Program-made: the position numbers and the translations under genes
Shown here: positions 23,301 to 35,449 of the stretch, piece after piece
How positions within the stretch are numbered: position 1 is the first letter of the stretch
How the letters are laid out: each line of letters starts with the position of its first letter
Notes under the pieces: model-generated
Told to the model about the DNA's origin: nothing
Database searches by the model: none
The model's input: only the letters and a program-made list of their open reading frames with translations
NCBI GenBank assembly: GCA_005281725.1
Contig: SSBO01000007.1
Span: 3,974,402-4,038,401 of the forward strand
Length of the DNA stretch: 64,000 nucleotides
Reading direction: 5' to 3'
From: Wuchereria bancrofti
Lineage: Eukaryota > Nematoda > Chromadorea > Rhabditida > Onchocercidae

Positions 23301-25795
23301 TTTCATATCAGCTCAAAATTTCATTTCAGGAATCAAGAATATTCGTCCTCACTTAGAGAATGTTGATAATGTCCCACTCTTGGTTAATCTTTTCACAGAT
23401 TGCGACCATTTTTCTTGTCAAAGAATGATTGAAATAATGCAGGTATCTAGGCTTCATTTTTAATTTTTATAATTTACTAAAGAGATTGTGTGAGGCTGAC
23501 CATATCTCTCTCGTATTTTTTGATATGTCCCAAAGTGAAGGTGCCTTACGTTTCTAGGATTACTCAGCTTGTGTTCTATGCTTTAGCTTTGCTTTTAGAG
23601 GAAACAGGTTGCCAGTTTTGTTTTCTTGTCCAAAAATTTCAGTTACTGAAGTTACATTTCAATTAGATCATCACAATTTAGGATTATGGTGAAGTGGTAC
23701 TTGTTGTTGGTTCATCGTTAAATTATTTCAATAGCAATATCTTTGGTCAGGTAAGTTCAATTTCAATTTGTTATTTTGGAACTTTTTCTCATATTTTGCA
23801 AATTTCTAATAGTTCCTTTTTTATTATAGGGAAATTGTTCAATCACTATCGAGCCGCAGCATCCTGCTTTATGTAGCAAAAAAATTTTCCAGAATGGCAA
23901 TGGATTGAAATCATCAATTATCGCTACATTGCTTATGGGACTGTGTTGCGATATTGTTGTATTTCCAAATCAGGTATTTAATTTATTATACATATGATTT
24001 TTTGATTATTTTTCATTCAAATTACCGGTAAAATAGCCTTTCAGATTGGAGGCATTTTAATGCAACAACTAGACAATGATTATAAATAAATAATGCTAGT
24101 AGATACACATTCTGCAATTCTTAACCTACGTTTTGTAATGAACTTAGTTTTTATTTCTTTTGTGCAGAACCTATAAAAATAATATAACTGCTGACAGCCT
24201 AATTAGTAATAAACAGATAGGAAAAACATAATGCTTTACCATGCTTAATTTCCTACGCAGTCACTTTAACATTATTAATTTATTTATTATCATCTTTTTG
24301 GAACATTTTATATGCTTGTTCTAGACCTTGGACCTTATTTCATTGATCTCATTTTGTCGACATCAATTAGGAACATTTCGTTCTTCTTTCCTATTTTTCA
24401 TATTCTCATCGACAGCACTTACGTTGCAACAAACTTTTACTCTGTTGTTTCTTCCGAATGTCTTATCCGTTTTTCAGGTTTGTTCTTATATAGAGAACAT
24501 TTGAAAATTTTAGCGACAGAACACATTGATATTCAATAATCTTCTGTTTAAAAAAATACCGAATGTCTATTTATTCATTTATTTGAAATAAACCAATTCA
24601 CAGTTTTATTTCTAGTAAGTAAAGAAAACGAGATTACATATTTTAGGTCCTCTTATTCATAATTATATATGTACCACTGCTATCCTTATCACTGATGGCC
24701 TCACCGCGTGACTCTGGTGAAAATCGTGATGATATAGCGCCGAAAAACATTCCCTCAGCTCCGAAGCGTGTCATTCGTCACGCGATTATCTATTTCTCAA
24801 TAAATTTTCTTCCGTCTCTTTTCGTCGTCTGTCTTATTTATTATAGCACCGTAAGTTCAAGCTAGATGTTTTTATCATCATATAATAGAAATATTTATCA
24901 GACTTTGTACAGTGAAGTAAACTTTTTGGCAAAAATCAACACCAATTATTTTTGGCACAATTCACAAATGAGATAAAAGATCATTTAAACAAGCTGTCTG
25001 AGGCAAAGATTTATTCTCTCTCTGTATCTCAGGTCATGATAATTGGAAAAAAGTATGAACCTCAGAGAAGTTCCAACTATTCGTTTTATCCTGCTAATCA
25101 TGCCGTTATTATTGGCCAGCATGTTGCTTCTTTTTATGTATGCTGAACTTTTTTTAACATTGCAAAGGCCTTAAATTCACAGATTGTATGGTATGCGGTG
25201 CTAATATTACAGAAAAATAGTCGGATTTATGTACTTTACCAATGTTTATTTTTTATATTGTTGTCTTAATGTAATTGGACTCCATTTTTAGTTGCTTCTT
25301 TACTTATGTACGTTATCAATGGGTTTTGTTCATTTTCGTGATAACTGCTGGGCGAAATATCCACTGGATAATTATTATTGGGTAGCCGTAACATCGTGCG
25401 TTATTCTTATACAGGTGTGGAATCAACATTTCTATTTATATCTTGATGATAATTCATTTGAACAAATCGTCATTTATATCAAAATCAGTAAGATCATATG
25501 ATGCTGTCATTAAAAAGTAAATCTCTGATGAACGACGATTTGGTGCAAAAAAGAAGACAAAAGACTTTAATTTATATTGTTTCAGATCGCCTACACAAAT
25601 CTTTCATGTGGTTCATTGTTGGTTTATATTTCTGACTGCAACATTTGGGTTATAATAATCTCGTTTTTTTGGGTAACTGTGATTATTATTATTAACGAAT
25701 TGTGCAAGCTTCGTTTAATCAAACTTCATCATCGTGATCAACGGAGAAGAAAGCTTGACTTCAATACGAAATTGGGCATGAATTCACCATATTAA
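17381..25795 (+). CDS. TMEM94: TMEM94 orthologue, ER P-type-ATPase-like protein
   Basis: TMEM94 (ERMA) is a multi-pass ER protein related to P-type ATPases and linked to Mg2+ uptake. Phase-consistent exons: 17381-17493, 18015-18116, 18254-18485, 18968-19102, 19192-19374, 20598-20774, 21009-21116, 21311-21520, 21736-21988, 22119-22275, 22604-22748, 22957-23038, 23128-23230, 23330-23442, 23682-23750, 23830-23973, 24325-24477, 24647-24850, 25033-25137, 25292-25414, 25586-25795. Between 19.5 and 20.43 kb further exons exist (about 19.5-19.6, 19.84-19.99, 20.07-20.20, ending 20427), but their joins are unresolved. Family blocks seen: LQWTYRDHK/LVNVP, GGDVIELPAG, LDKKGLLSWPN, HFDDSSW, SQGTADLLLNACT, EAGWNCHISL, IRPHLENVDNVPLL, DYGEVVLVVGSS and the terminal KLDFNTKLGMNSPY. 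Late exons encode the hydrophobic C-terminal helices. The P-type phosphorylation motif is degenerate (DKKG), as in vertebrate TMEM94. Confidence 0.92.
17547..17770 (+). repeat. Direct repeat R1, copy 2 (TMEM94 intron 1)
   Basis: Second copy of the 17040-17262 segment, inside intron 1. The two copies therefore bracket exon 1. Differences are scattered substitutions plus small indels, so the duplication is not recent. Confidence 0.8.
17881..18013 (+). repeat. Direct repeat R2, copy 1 (pseudo-exon)
   Basis: About 130 bp in intron 1 aligning with 18183-18310. It contains a degraded version of the start of exon 3: CCGACCAGCTCGCATCA here, CGACCAGCTTGCATCA in the exon. It ends at the acceptor of exon 2. 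Confidence 0.7.
18183..18310 (+). repeat. Direct repeat R2, copy 2 (spans exon 3 border)
   Basis: It covers the end of intron 2, the acceptor at 18251-18253 and the first codons of exon 3 (DCTLFDQLASLLFL). It is paired with the copy at 17881, about 300 bp upstream. Confidence 0.7.
20431..20610 (+). repeat. 90-bp tandem duplication with 3' splice site
   Basis: 20431-20520 and 20521-20610 are near-identical tandem copies, each holding a T-rich tract, a CAATTCAG acceptor and the bases GGAGTGCTATAAG. Only the second copy's acceptor (exon from 20598) continues in frame with the family alignment. Use of the first acceptor soon meets a stop. Confidence 0.93.
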
Positions 25796-28700
25796 TGTAT
25801 TTCCATATTGTAATTGCAATTTCTTGTGAAGTTCTTAACAAGGATACTTCATTAGCAAAATTTCAATGAGGATATGGTTTTAACTTTGCGGTGCAACAGA
25901 TGGTTGAAACCCTGTAGTCTTGGTAATTTCTTTCGTTTTCGTCTTGGGTGGAAATATGTGGCACTCTTATTATTTCCCTTTTTTATTATTTTGTGGATGT
26001 GATCTCAATGATGCTTTATCAAAAAATATTTGTTCTGGTCAGTAAAGTTTTGCTAAAAGATATCTTAAAAACAATAAAATCAATCAAAAGATTCGGTTAT
26101 CATTATTTTACTTGAGTGCATATGATCTCATGAGAAAGGCAATTTTCAAAAGCTTGTTACTTGTTATAATTCCGAATTTTTTATATTCAAAACATATTGA
26201 TGACTAATTATATGGTTCGGCACAGTCATCATTCAATCTTGTTAGTCAGTTCACACTAGCTTAATTCGACGAACCCCAGATTTTTTGTGGAATTCGTGTG
26301 GTGGAATTATTGGTGGTGAAAATGTAGCTAGAAAATGGAAAGGGAAGTGTTGTATATTTGTTCAGTTATAAATATTCAGTGGGTCTGGTGTATTGTATGT
26401 AACCTTATTAGAAGAACTGGGTAAATGAGGTCGGATGCGTGATTGAAGATAGATATTTCGATTTACTGATAAAAATTTAGCAATTGTTTTTTCACCTGGT
26501 TTTTTGCATTTCTTCCTCCTTCTGATCTTTATTGTGCCATATAAGTTATTGAGACATCAATTATATGAGTAAGTTGTGTGGTCTTCAATGTAACATTTGC
26601 GCAGCAAACTCTTCCGACGCCATACAACCGAATTTGTCATGATTTACCTGCTCTAAGTAAATAAAAGATTAAGATTTCAAACACTGTAACCTTTTCCGAA
26701 ATAACCCAACAAATTTATTAAATGGCTGCCCTTACTAATTGCAAAGTCTTGATTGTAAAATTCAGGATTGACGCCAGAATATGTGATAAATGGAATTGGA
26801 AACAAATATTTGAAACGATAGATCATTCGTGCTGTCTGTATTTACTGTCCATGAAATTTACAAAAATTACTAAATAATTCAAACAAAATAGCTCATGCGA
26901 TTATATGCAAGTAACGCTGTTCAAGTGGCGGTGAGATCATACTTTCAGCAAATTGCTTTCCTGGTTTAGTGCATTTCCTTCTGAATAATTCGTTCGCATT
27001 GTATTCGCATTGTATTTTTATCATTGCCATCATAAATGAATCGGTTAAAACTTGAGAAAGTCATACTTTCATCACGTTTTTCCCTACATTCGGTTCACAT
27101 TCCTAAGTTACATTTAAATTATATACAAATAAATATTTTTACGTTTCCCTTAATATCAAAGAAAAATCTCATATTTCAGGATGATTGGAATGAACTCATC
27201 GGTTCAAGTTTTTGGTTACAGTATGTTATTTATATGAAATTTGTTGAATTGTATTCGACATCTATTGATGCACTTTTTTTGTTTGGAATATCGCTATAGT
27301 ATGGATTATTTTTTATCCACATTTGAACATTATTTGTCTATTAGAAATGAAATGGTTATCGGCTTATGTGGAATAATTCAGAATATAAGCAAATTGGTAG
27401 AATACGACTTAGAAGTGAAATGATTTGGATCTTGATATTATTCCTTATAATAGGTATTATTCTATCATTCTAAATTTCATTATCACAAATAAATCAATCA
27501 TCACATATTTTTTAAATCAATGATTTAGAAAGATGCAGTTTATTTGATAGTCACACCTCTAGTAAATCCACCGGTTTTGTTATTTAAAACTTGAAACCTG
27601 TTCTACTTAATTGGTGGCTGAAATGTATTATCCAAGACATATAATGGTCTTAGACATACAGCTGCAGCGTAATTGAAAACTATGATTTTGATCAGATGTT
27701 ACTATAGTGAAATTTAGTTTTAGTGATGAAAAATTTGATTCAACTTATAAAAGTCAAATACAGGTGTATAGCAATGGTGGTGGGGTAACTTAGATTCTGC
27801 CACGTACACTTCGTATGTCTTGAAATACATAATCTGCTTCCCGTTCGATGAGAGTCATGTTATTTAAATGTCGAATTTTTTATTAAAGAGTTTATATGTA
27901 AAGTTTTAAATTTGAACCAAACATTTGATAATTAATTTCTAGTTTAGATCTTGCACATGCAGTGGGCTGACATTAGATCTGAAAATCGATGTAAAACAAA
28001 GAGAAGGTGATTATATAAAATTGTTTCTCAGTGAGAGATATAATGCTTTTTTGGTAATCAGTCAACAGTAAACCTTGTGAACTCCAACTTACGTTTATTT
28101 TGGATTAGTTGCTGATATTTAAAAAAAAAAGAATCAATTTTAGAAGCTTCAATGAATTTGTCGGGTTATACTCCCAGTGGAGAGTTAGACAAATATAAAT
28201 CGGAGGTTATAGTTTCAATATTAAGACAATGTCTTGCTCACTGCACTTGCAGCATTCATTCTACCCCCGTTTGATTTATCTGAGAAAATCGGTTTCGTAA
28301 GTTCATTGAAATTTTTTAATGTTTATTTGAAATTCATTAGCTCTTTGAAGGTCGACAGATCATGACTAAGTTGTTATCAAAATATCATCCTCTTTAGTTC
28401 ACTTCAGAGAACTGGTGAATTCCTCGTGTCACAAAGATGATTTGTGATTTTAGAAATTCAAATAACTTATCATTGGATATTTCTAGCACTTAACTTCTCT
28501 CTTCTACTTTATAGAAATATTGTAAAGTGAAACAATGCTGAAAGTTTTCAGTGAAATAAAATCCTTCTCTTTGTGGAAACCGTCGTCGTATTTTCGAGCA
28601 CTTTTGCTGAATTCATGTGAATTCAATTTTATCCCACTTTTCGAGTGTTTTGATAGTCATATTGCGTGGTGATTTCCTCAATGTGTTTCTTTCTGATTTA

Positions 28701-29780
28701 TGTTAGTCAGATCACGCCACTGATATCGGAAGCAGTGCTTCTTTTAGGTTAATTTGAATTTAAAACTTCCTTGAATATTATCATTTTTGACAGTTGTTTA
28801 TAAAGAAGATGATGTAAAGAGTATTCTACCCTATTTTTCTTCTTTTGAGAGCTTACATAAATAAAATACTTCACCTTAAGTTGTTCCACCAATAATCTAT
28901 TAATTAACATAGAGTGCTTGTAATCCTCCTAAACAAATTTCATGCATAACAAATGGTAGAGTTAAACATTATCTCAGGATGACTCGAAATTCACTCTTCT
29001 AGTATTTCACCGATATTGTCTTATAGTCTTCTTAGTTTTTATAACCATCTTTATACATATATTAGCTTTTATAAGCGGAATACTTGCTCCCGCTCTGTGT
29101 TTTGATGCTTAAGGTCTCTTTCAAAAAAAATTTTTTTTTAGTCATAAGTATCAACTTGAACAAATCTTGATTACAAAAAGTGTAATGGAAATGCTGATAA
29201 ATTAAGTGAAAAAAGATAAATTGATATAATAGACCAACAATGATTTTTTATGTAAAAAACTTTCGAAAATAAGAGTAATATGAAATTCGAGTAATATCTA
29301 AAGGTCAATGGAAAAATGGCATTGAAAATTCTTTCAAGCTTTATAAATACCTTAGAATAACCATTCTACAGAATAATAAGAACATGTAATTATGCATAAA
29401 TGGAAAGACATGAAATAAAACTACAGGAAATAAATTATTTAGAATGAAAAGGAGAAACTTAGAATAAGGCTGAGAATCACGATGTAAAGAAATTTCAGCA
29501 GGTGAAGATATGAAATATTAGGAAGAATCAAATATGGAGGCACATAAAACAGGTCAACATAATGCAGTAAAATGTATTCATTACTAATACTCCAACGTAA
29601 AAATATTTTCAACCAATTTCGGAAGAAGCGGTAGATTTTTGCTCTATACAGTATTTAGTTTTTTCTGATCTCTGCTAGCTATACTGAAGTTCCACAACTT
29701 GAAAATAAGACTTCGAAATTGCTCAAATAGGGATTTCTGCATCCTTTATTGAATGGCTAAAATTTAGGACAGGAAAGCAA
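25796..29780. other. Convergent intergenic gap
   Basis: About 4 kb between the 3' ends of TMEM94 and dnj-27. It is AT-rich and no conserved protein segment is seen on either strand. A small ATG frame at 28151 reads 41 codons (NLSGYTPSGELDKYK) but has no support. There is a short tandem of an 11-bp CGCATTGTATT unit near 26995-27016. Confidence 0.5.
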
Positions 29781-29792
29781 ATTCGATTTATT
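29745..29792 (-). terminator. Poly(A) signal candidates of dnj-27
   Basis: On the minus strand, AATAAA occurs at 29792-29787, only 12 nt past the stop codon, and again at 29750-29745. Either would give a very short 3' UTR. Confidence 0.4.
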
Positions 29793-29803
29793 AGAATAAT
29801 CCG

Positions 29804-32800
29804 TTATAACTCAGTCTTATAAAGACGATTTCTTTTAGCCAGTTCTTTCTCAGTCTGATACACAATATTATCTGCATTTTGAGATTCAATAGAAGTTCCA
29901 CTAGCTGTTTGAATATGACTATTTCGTGAGCCACCATAAAATCGAACAGTAGGGTAAATGGTCACGCCAACATTTCGACAAACATTTGGCCATAGTCCAC
30001 AATCGACTTTTGCAAGTTTCACACGACCGTGCAAAACCTGGGAAAGGATAGGATTAAAAGGTGGTGACAACGAAATTATGAATAGGGTAGATTATGAAAA
30101 ATTATAAATATGTATCGCTATTTGTATTTCTGCCAAATAAGCGTATAAGAACTCAAAACTGAAAAAATTACTGCAGAAAAAAGGATCTGCATATAACAGT
30201 ACTGCTCATACAAATATTTCTCCAATAATTTAAACTGTTAAGAATTTAGAGAGGAAAATAACTGATTCCCGCATTAATTTATATTGTCAGTAATTTCAAA
30301 ACGTTGAGACAAGCAAACATTGAAAGAAATGACCTACTTACCCACAAAAGAGATATTGAAAATAGAGAGAGAGAGAATACAGAAGTTTCTGCACCGACTC
30401 TGCATCTGTTAAAACCCCTGGAATCATAAGTTCATTTTCTAACATACCTCGGCAACACGCTCAAAAACAGGTGCAAATTCAATGCAGTGTGAGCACCAAG
30501 TGACAAAAAAGTCGACTAGCCATGGTTCATCATCTTCCAACACCTTCACAAAGAAATCGTTTCCCATGCTTATAACTTTCGATGGCAAATAATTTCTCAG
30601 CCATACTTCCATAGAGCGGTGATCACGCCACCAGTTTGAAGGATAATCTCTGTAAACCTATCTTTTTGACTAACTTTTAGAGATATATGAAAGCCTGCAC
30701 ATGGAAGATTTCAATAAATAAGTGCACAGAGTTGTAACTCCACTAGTTATAACAAATAGTAATATAAATCACATAATAGCATCTCAAGTCACTGCGTATC
30801 AGTTTTTTCAACAATGCAGAAAGCCAATGAGAACTTAATACTAACACGGTGTAAGAAGCAGGGAGATATAGTCGGATGGTTGGATAGCTTTGAACACCTA
30901 AATTCATGCACAGATGACGATGATGGTCACAATCAACCATTCCAAAATGAACGAATTCCTTCATGCGCATATTTCGAGCGAGCTTCTTGTACTCAGGTGC
31001 TAACTGTACCCGTTTGAAAATGGAGCTTGTGTTATTTAATAAACATTTAATAATCAACAAAATAGTTGGAGTAAATTTGCAGAGGTTAAAAATCCTACCG
31101 CTTATTTCTAATTTTCAAAAACATATGCATACCTGATTACAAGGCCCGCACCATGGCGTATAAAAATCAACCAGCCAAATAGTACCTTGTCTTCCATCCA
31201 AAACCAGTCGATCGAAATCTGATGGTGATAAATCGACCACTATTGGATTACGTGTATCCTAATCACATTTTTCTAATAGTTAGCAATGAATCATTTGAAA
31301 ATTTCCCGAACTTTAACAGTAAGAGATTTCCTGAACTAACTTCAATGAATTCCGCTATTGCGATAACATCCAGATAGCCTGCATGAGCAAAAGACCTACC
31401 ACCGCTGTGCCATACTATACTGGGGTAACTGCAAAAATGTAATTTTAAGATAATTAAGAAAAAAGTGACAAGTGCACAACGAAATTCAGAGATGGTAGGA
31501 AATAACATCATTGGTCATAAACACTCAGTACTACCGATCAAATACATTCCTTCCACTAATTTACAAAAACCATAAGCTTGAAAATGCTTATAAAAACCTC
31601 GTTCACTGTAGAAATTCAGAAGGAAAAAGAAAACTCACAGTTTCTGCATCACCCTAAAAACTTACGCATTAGCACTCGCTTTTCTACAAATGTCACCATG
31701 TTGATCGCAATCAATAGTCCCAATTTTTATACTTTTCACATAGTTATGCAATTTTCTTAACTCTTTCAGCAAACGTAAACAAGGTGGACACCACTGCAAG
31801 TAAAATGCACGAGCAGGAGGGACAAGAATTGGTCAGCCAATAAAAAATACTAGCTAGCTTACTGGAGCATAGTAATCGATGAGCCATTCATCACCGGAAT
31901 CGATAGCAGATTCATAAGTTTCGGCCGTAAGAGTAACAAGTGGTGAAGAATGACTTTCTATAGCAAATAGGGCAATATTATGCACCGTTTCCATCTTGCC
32001 TGCGTTAAAATAAGAATTATTAAAAAACTCTAACGTCTAATTCTGAATGCAACCCTCCACTAAAACACTTAATATTTTCGTTAAGCATAAAACAAGTGTA
32101 ATAATAGAAATATAAAGAGAAAACTATTTGTATGAAGCAGTAAAAACAAACCATGATATATTTCATAACTTCCTTGTTTTTTGAACAGAACCCATTTTGG
32201 AAGTTTATTCAGTTTCAAGTTCCCACATATATCCTTTGCTTTGGAACAATCAGCAAAATACACCTGTACAGAAACAAAAACTTTACGACATGAGAATAGA
32301 TGAAACAAATCATAATATATTTAAATGATCATTTCAACAACAAGTTTCGCTCATTAAAACTGTTCGATTTTTGCAATGAAATGAACATAACAGAAAGTAT
32401 TAACTTAAAAGAGCTCCTAAAAATTTGCTAAGCATAAATATTGCTTAATCATTTAATTATTAGCTCGGTTTCAACAGTTACAAAAGTCTTCTTAAAATGA
32501 AGAATTTGGTTAACGTCATACTAAATATATATTGGTAATCTAGTGAAATACATCTAAAATATCCGTTTTTTTCCAAAAACTTACTTTAATTTCTCCAGTT
32601 ATCACTTTCGTTGGTAGTTTTTTTAACTCTGTATTGCTATCTATTTCACCGGAACTAAATCTAACCAGAAATGAATGGTCGCGAATTTGAGCTGAAAAAC
32701 AGAACAAGTATAAGCAACAAAAACAATGAACTGGAAACAATCAGAAAAGGAAACAAAAATTCAAAAAAAGTCTGTTCAAGCTTTACCTTCAACAATTTCC

Positions 32801-35413
32801 TCCAATAATTTATCGATATAAGGTATATCAGGAACATATGTCAAAACGGTGGCTACTATTTCTTTGAAGTTGAGACTATTAATCTCCTGAAAGGAATTGA
32901 TTTTAGGGACGAAAATTTTTCTCATGAATAATACCAATATGTGCAGAAAAATCAGTTTGATTTCAGTATATTTAAAAACAGAACTGGAGAACTTATTGAT
33001 TTACAAAATAAATGCAACATACCCGTGCATCATCGGGTTCTCTTCCATCATCAGGTCGGAAATACACTACTCCACTTCTGCGGTCAAATAATGTGCACAA
33101 TTTCACTGATTCGTCGCAATCAACTTTCGCAACATTCACAAGGCCATGCAAATTCGCTGCAAGTTTTTTCCTGAAAATATAATTTGTTTTTATTTTGTGA
33201 TAAAATATATAAAACCGTACTGATTAGATTAGGAAGAGATTAATTAAAAATAAACAATGCATTTTAATTGAAAATTAACTCTAAAAGGAAAAATGACGGA
33301 AAATACAGTAAGCGGCATTTTTGTCTAGTATTTGCTACCTAGAGGATTTACTGGCCATCATCAACCAAGTTATGCTGGACTAGGTTGACCACTGATGTCC
33401 GAAAGCAAGATTGGTCCGGCCTTCGGTGTATTATTAATCAAAAATTGTTGCTTTTCAGATCCAAAAAATGTGCTGTCATGTCAATCATAGAAAATTTCAT
33501 ATAGTTGGAAGATAACACAACCTGTCCAGTTCCGATAAACAATCACTACTCCGACGTTCACAAAAATCCAGTAACCATCCATGTGCATCTTTCCTACTTT
33601 CTTTGATCTTAAATAAGTCAGTGTCGGAATCCATTAACTGCAATACAATACCAGTAACGTATTTCATGGCAAATGTTACTATCTGATTCAGTTGTCGTTG
33701 TCCGTGGAAAAAATGCCGCTAAAAAACATGTAACAAATGATTACGAAGCTCGTAATTTATTCTCTCACTTTCGATAAAAATCAATGTTGTATGGTTAAAG
33801 TCGTTTAAATTATGAAAAAAGTTGCAGCAAAAGGAAATTTCTTATCCATTATATCAACTTTCTCGTGCGCGATCTTAATTCTACTTCTTGAAGAAATGAT
33901 TTTTTTCTTTTAAATAAAAGTTTATTGCAAAAAGGTGTCAAAACAGTCCGATAATGATATAATACCGAAACGTATGCATGTCAACCTAATTAAAAGTCAA
34001 TCTAGCAAATAATGTTAATTAATAATACATAGGCGAAAGATAAAAAACAAAAAATATTGTGCGGAAACTCACATGTGGATAAATTACCAAACTTGGGTAA
34101 CCCGTCACACCTTGCGAATGGCAAAGCACAGGATCTTCAGCACAGTTCACAGCACCTATCCGAAGGACATCTCCCATTTCTTGAGCAAATTTTCGCCACT
34201 AAAAAGTTATTATATCAGCCAGACTTTACAAAAAAAAAAAAAAAAAAAACGAAACTTACGATAGGTGCTAACTGATGACAGTGTGAACAAAATGTAGAAT
34301 AGAAATTGATGAACCATATTTCACTCGTTCCGGAGACTGTCCTTTCGAAATCCGACCGTGATAATGTTATTATTTCTCTATCCTCATCGTATATACCTGA
34401 AATCGAGTTGAAAAAAAGCAACGAATTGAGGTGTTCCAAGAAATCGAACTGGAAGAAAAAACGAAGAATTTAAATGCTTCTTATTTAAAAAATAGAAATT
34501 TCGAAATGATAAGTTAATTTTAATTTTATATTGGGATAAGAAATACTCAAAATAATTGGTGTATACTTCTTGCTTTTACTAAATTTTTCGGTTTTTTTTT
34601 GATCCAGTAGCAATAATTATATGTTGCAACTAAATTATTTTAATCATATAAAACGTTAAAAAAGAATTCTATTGATTACTCTAAATATTTGTTGTTGCAA
34701 TGTAAAATCACAACTAATTTATCAGTTCGAAATTCACGGTTTTTAAATACGAAAAATTTAAACTCTTTGTTTTTTTCTTTCAATTCAATTCCTTTTTGCA
34801 GAGCTTTTATTAAAATCGATTCCGCTGAAATATTCACCAAAGTCTTTAAAGATACATACCAAAGTTATCTTTATAGAACTGCCACGGTTGGTACTGATGG
34901 TTTTCTTTAAAGTTATCGCTCAAACCTTTTTCACCATGCTGATCATATATTTTTCGCAGTTCTTCATCCATTAACACTTCATAAGCACGATAAAGCTTCA
35001 TGAATTCTTTATGTGCATTGTTATCATTCTCAAAGTACAAATAAAGTATTAATAACTGATAAAATTATTATCAAATGAAACAGCGGACAATCTTAAACAA
35101 ATGGTCTTGAATCCAACTTTTGTATCCCTTCCGCAACCTTATTAAAGTTTATTGACATCAGGAACAACTCAGCGATTTTGATGCAATTTCTCATGGTTGC
35201 ACATCTATATCTCCTGGAAAGTTCAAGGTGAAGAAAACTCACAGGATTTTTATCTGGATGTTTGACCAGAACTAGCTTCCTGAAAGCTCTTCTAATTGCT
35301 CTGTTATCAGCCTCCCGAGATATTCCAAGCAAGCGGTAGAAATCTTCACAACTGATACAAGAGATTAACAGAAAAAAGCAAAACTTTGAGAAAAGTATGA
35401 GACGCATTACCAT
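29804..35413 (-). CDS. dnj-27: ER DnaJ/thioredoxin disulfide reductase (ERdj5 type)
   Basis: ERdj5/DNAJC10 reduces disulfides of misfolded ER proteins with BiP during ER-associated degradation. Sixteen phase-consistent exons give 779 residues (human about 793): 35413-35243, 35028-34860, 34396-34260, 34198-34073, 33718-33522, 33170-33023, 32886-32787, 32691-32585, 32263-32152, 31999-31863, 31793-31666, 31428-31341, 31258-31133, 31003-30846, 30649-30448, 30037-29804. A hydrophobic signal peptide (about residues 4-20) precedes a J domain with HPD at 52-54. Thioredoxin domain 1 has CSHC (150-153), and two domains without CXXC follow. Then come CPPC (470-473), CGPC (577-580) and CSHC (687-690). 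The protein ends KTEL, a variant of the KDEL retrieval signal. Human ERdj5, as I remember it, has CSHC, CPPC, CHPC, CGPC, so the last two active sites differ. An acceptor at 35442 precedes the ATG; a second Met at 35407 is an alternative start. Confidence 0.96.
34230..34249. repeat. 20-bp A homopolymer (T tract in dnj-27 intron)
   Basis: It forms about one third of a 61-nt intron (34259-34199, minus). In the transcript it is an extended U run, a very strong pyrimidine tract. Confidence 0.9.
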
Positions 35414-35449
35414 GTGTAGTTTCTATTTCTACAAAAAGCACCTGGAATA

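Noticed and set aside
30814..31017. 67-codon plus-strand ORF
   Set aside because: Antisense to the dnj-27 exon 31003-30846.
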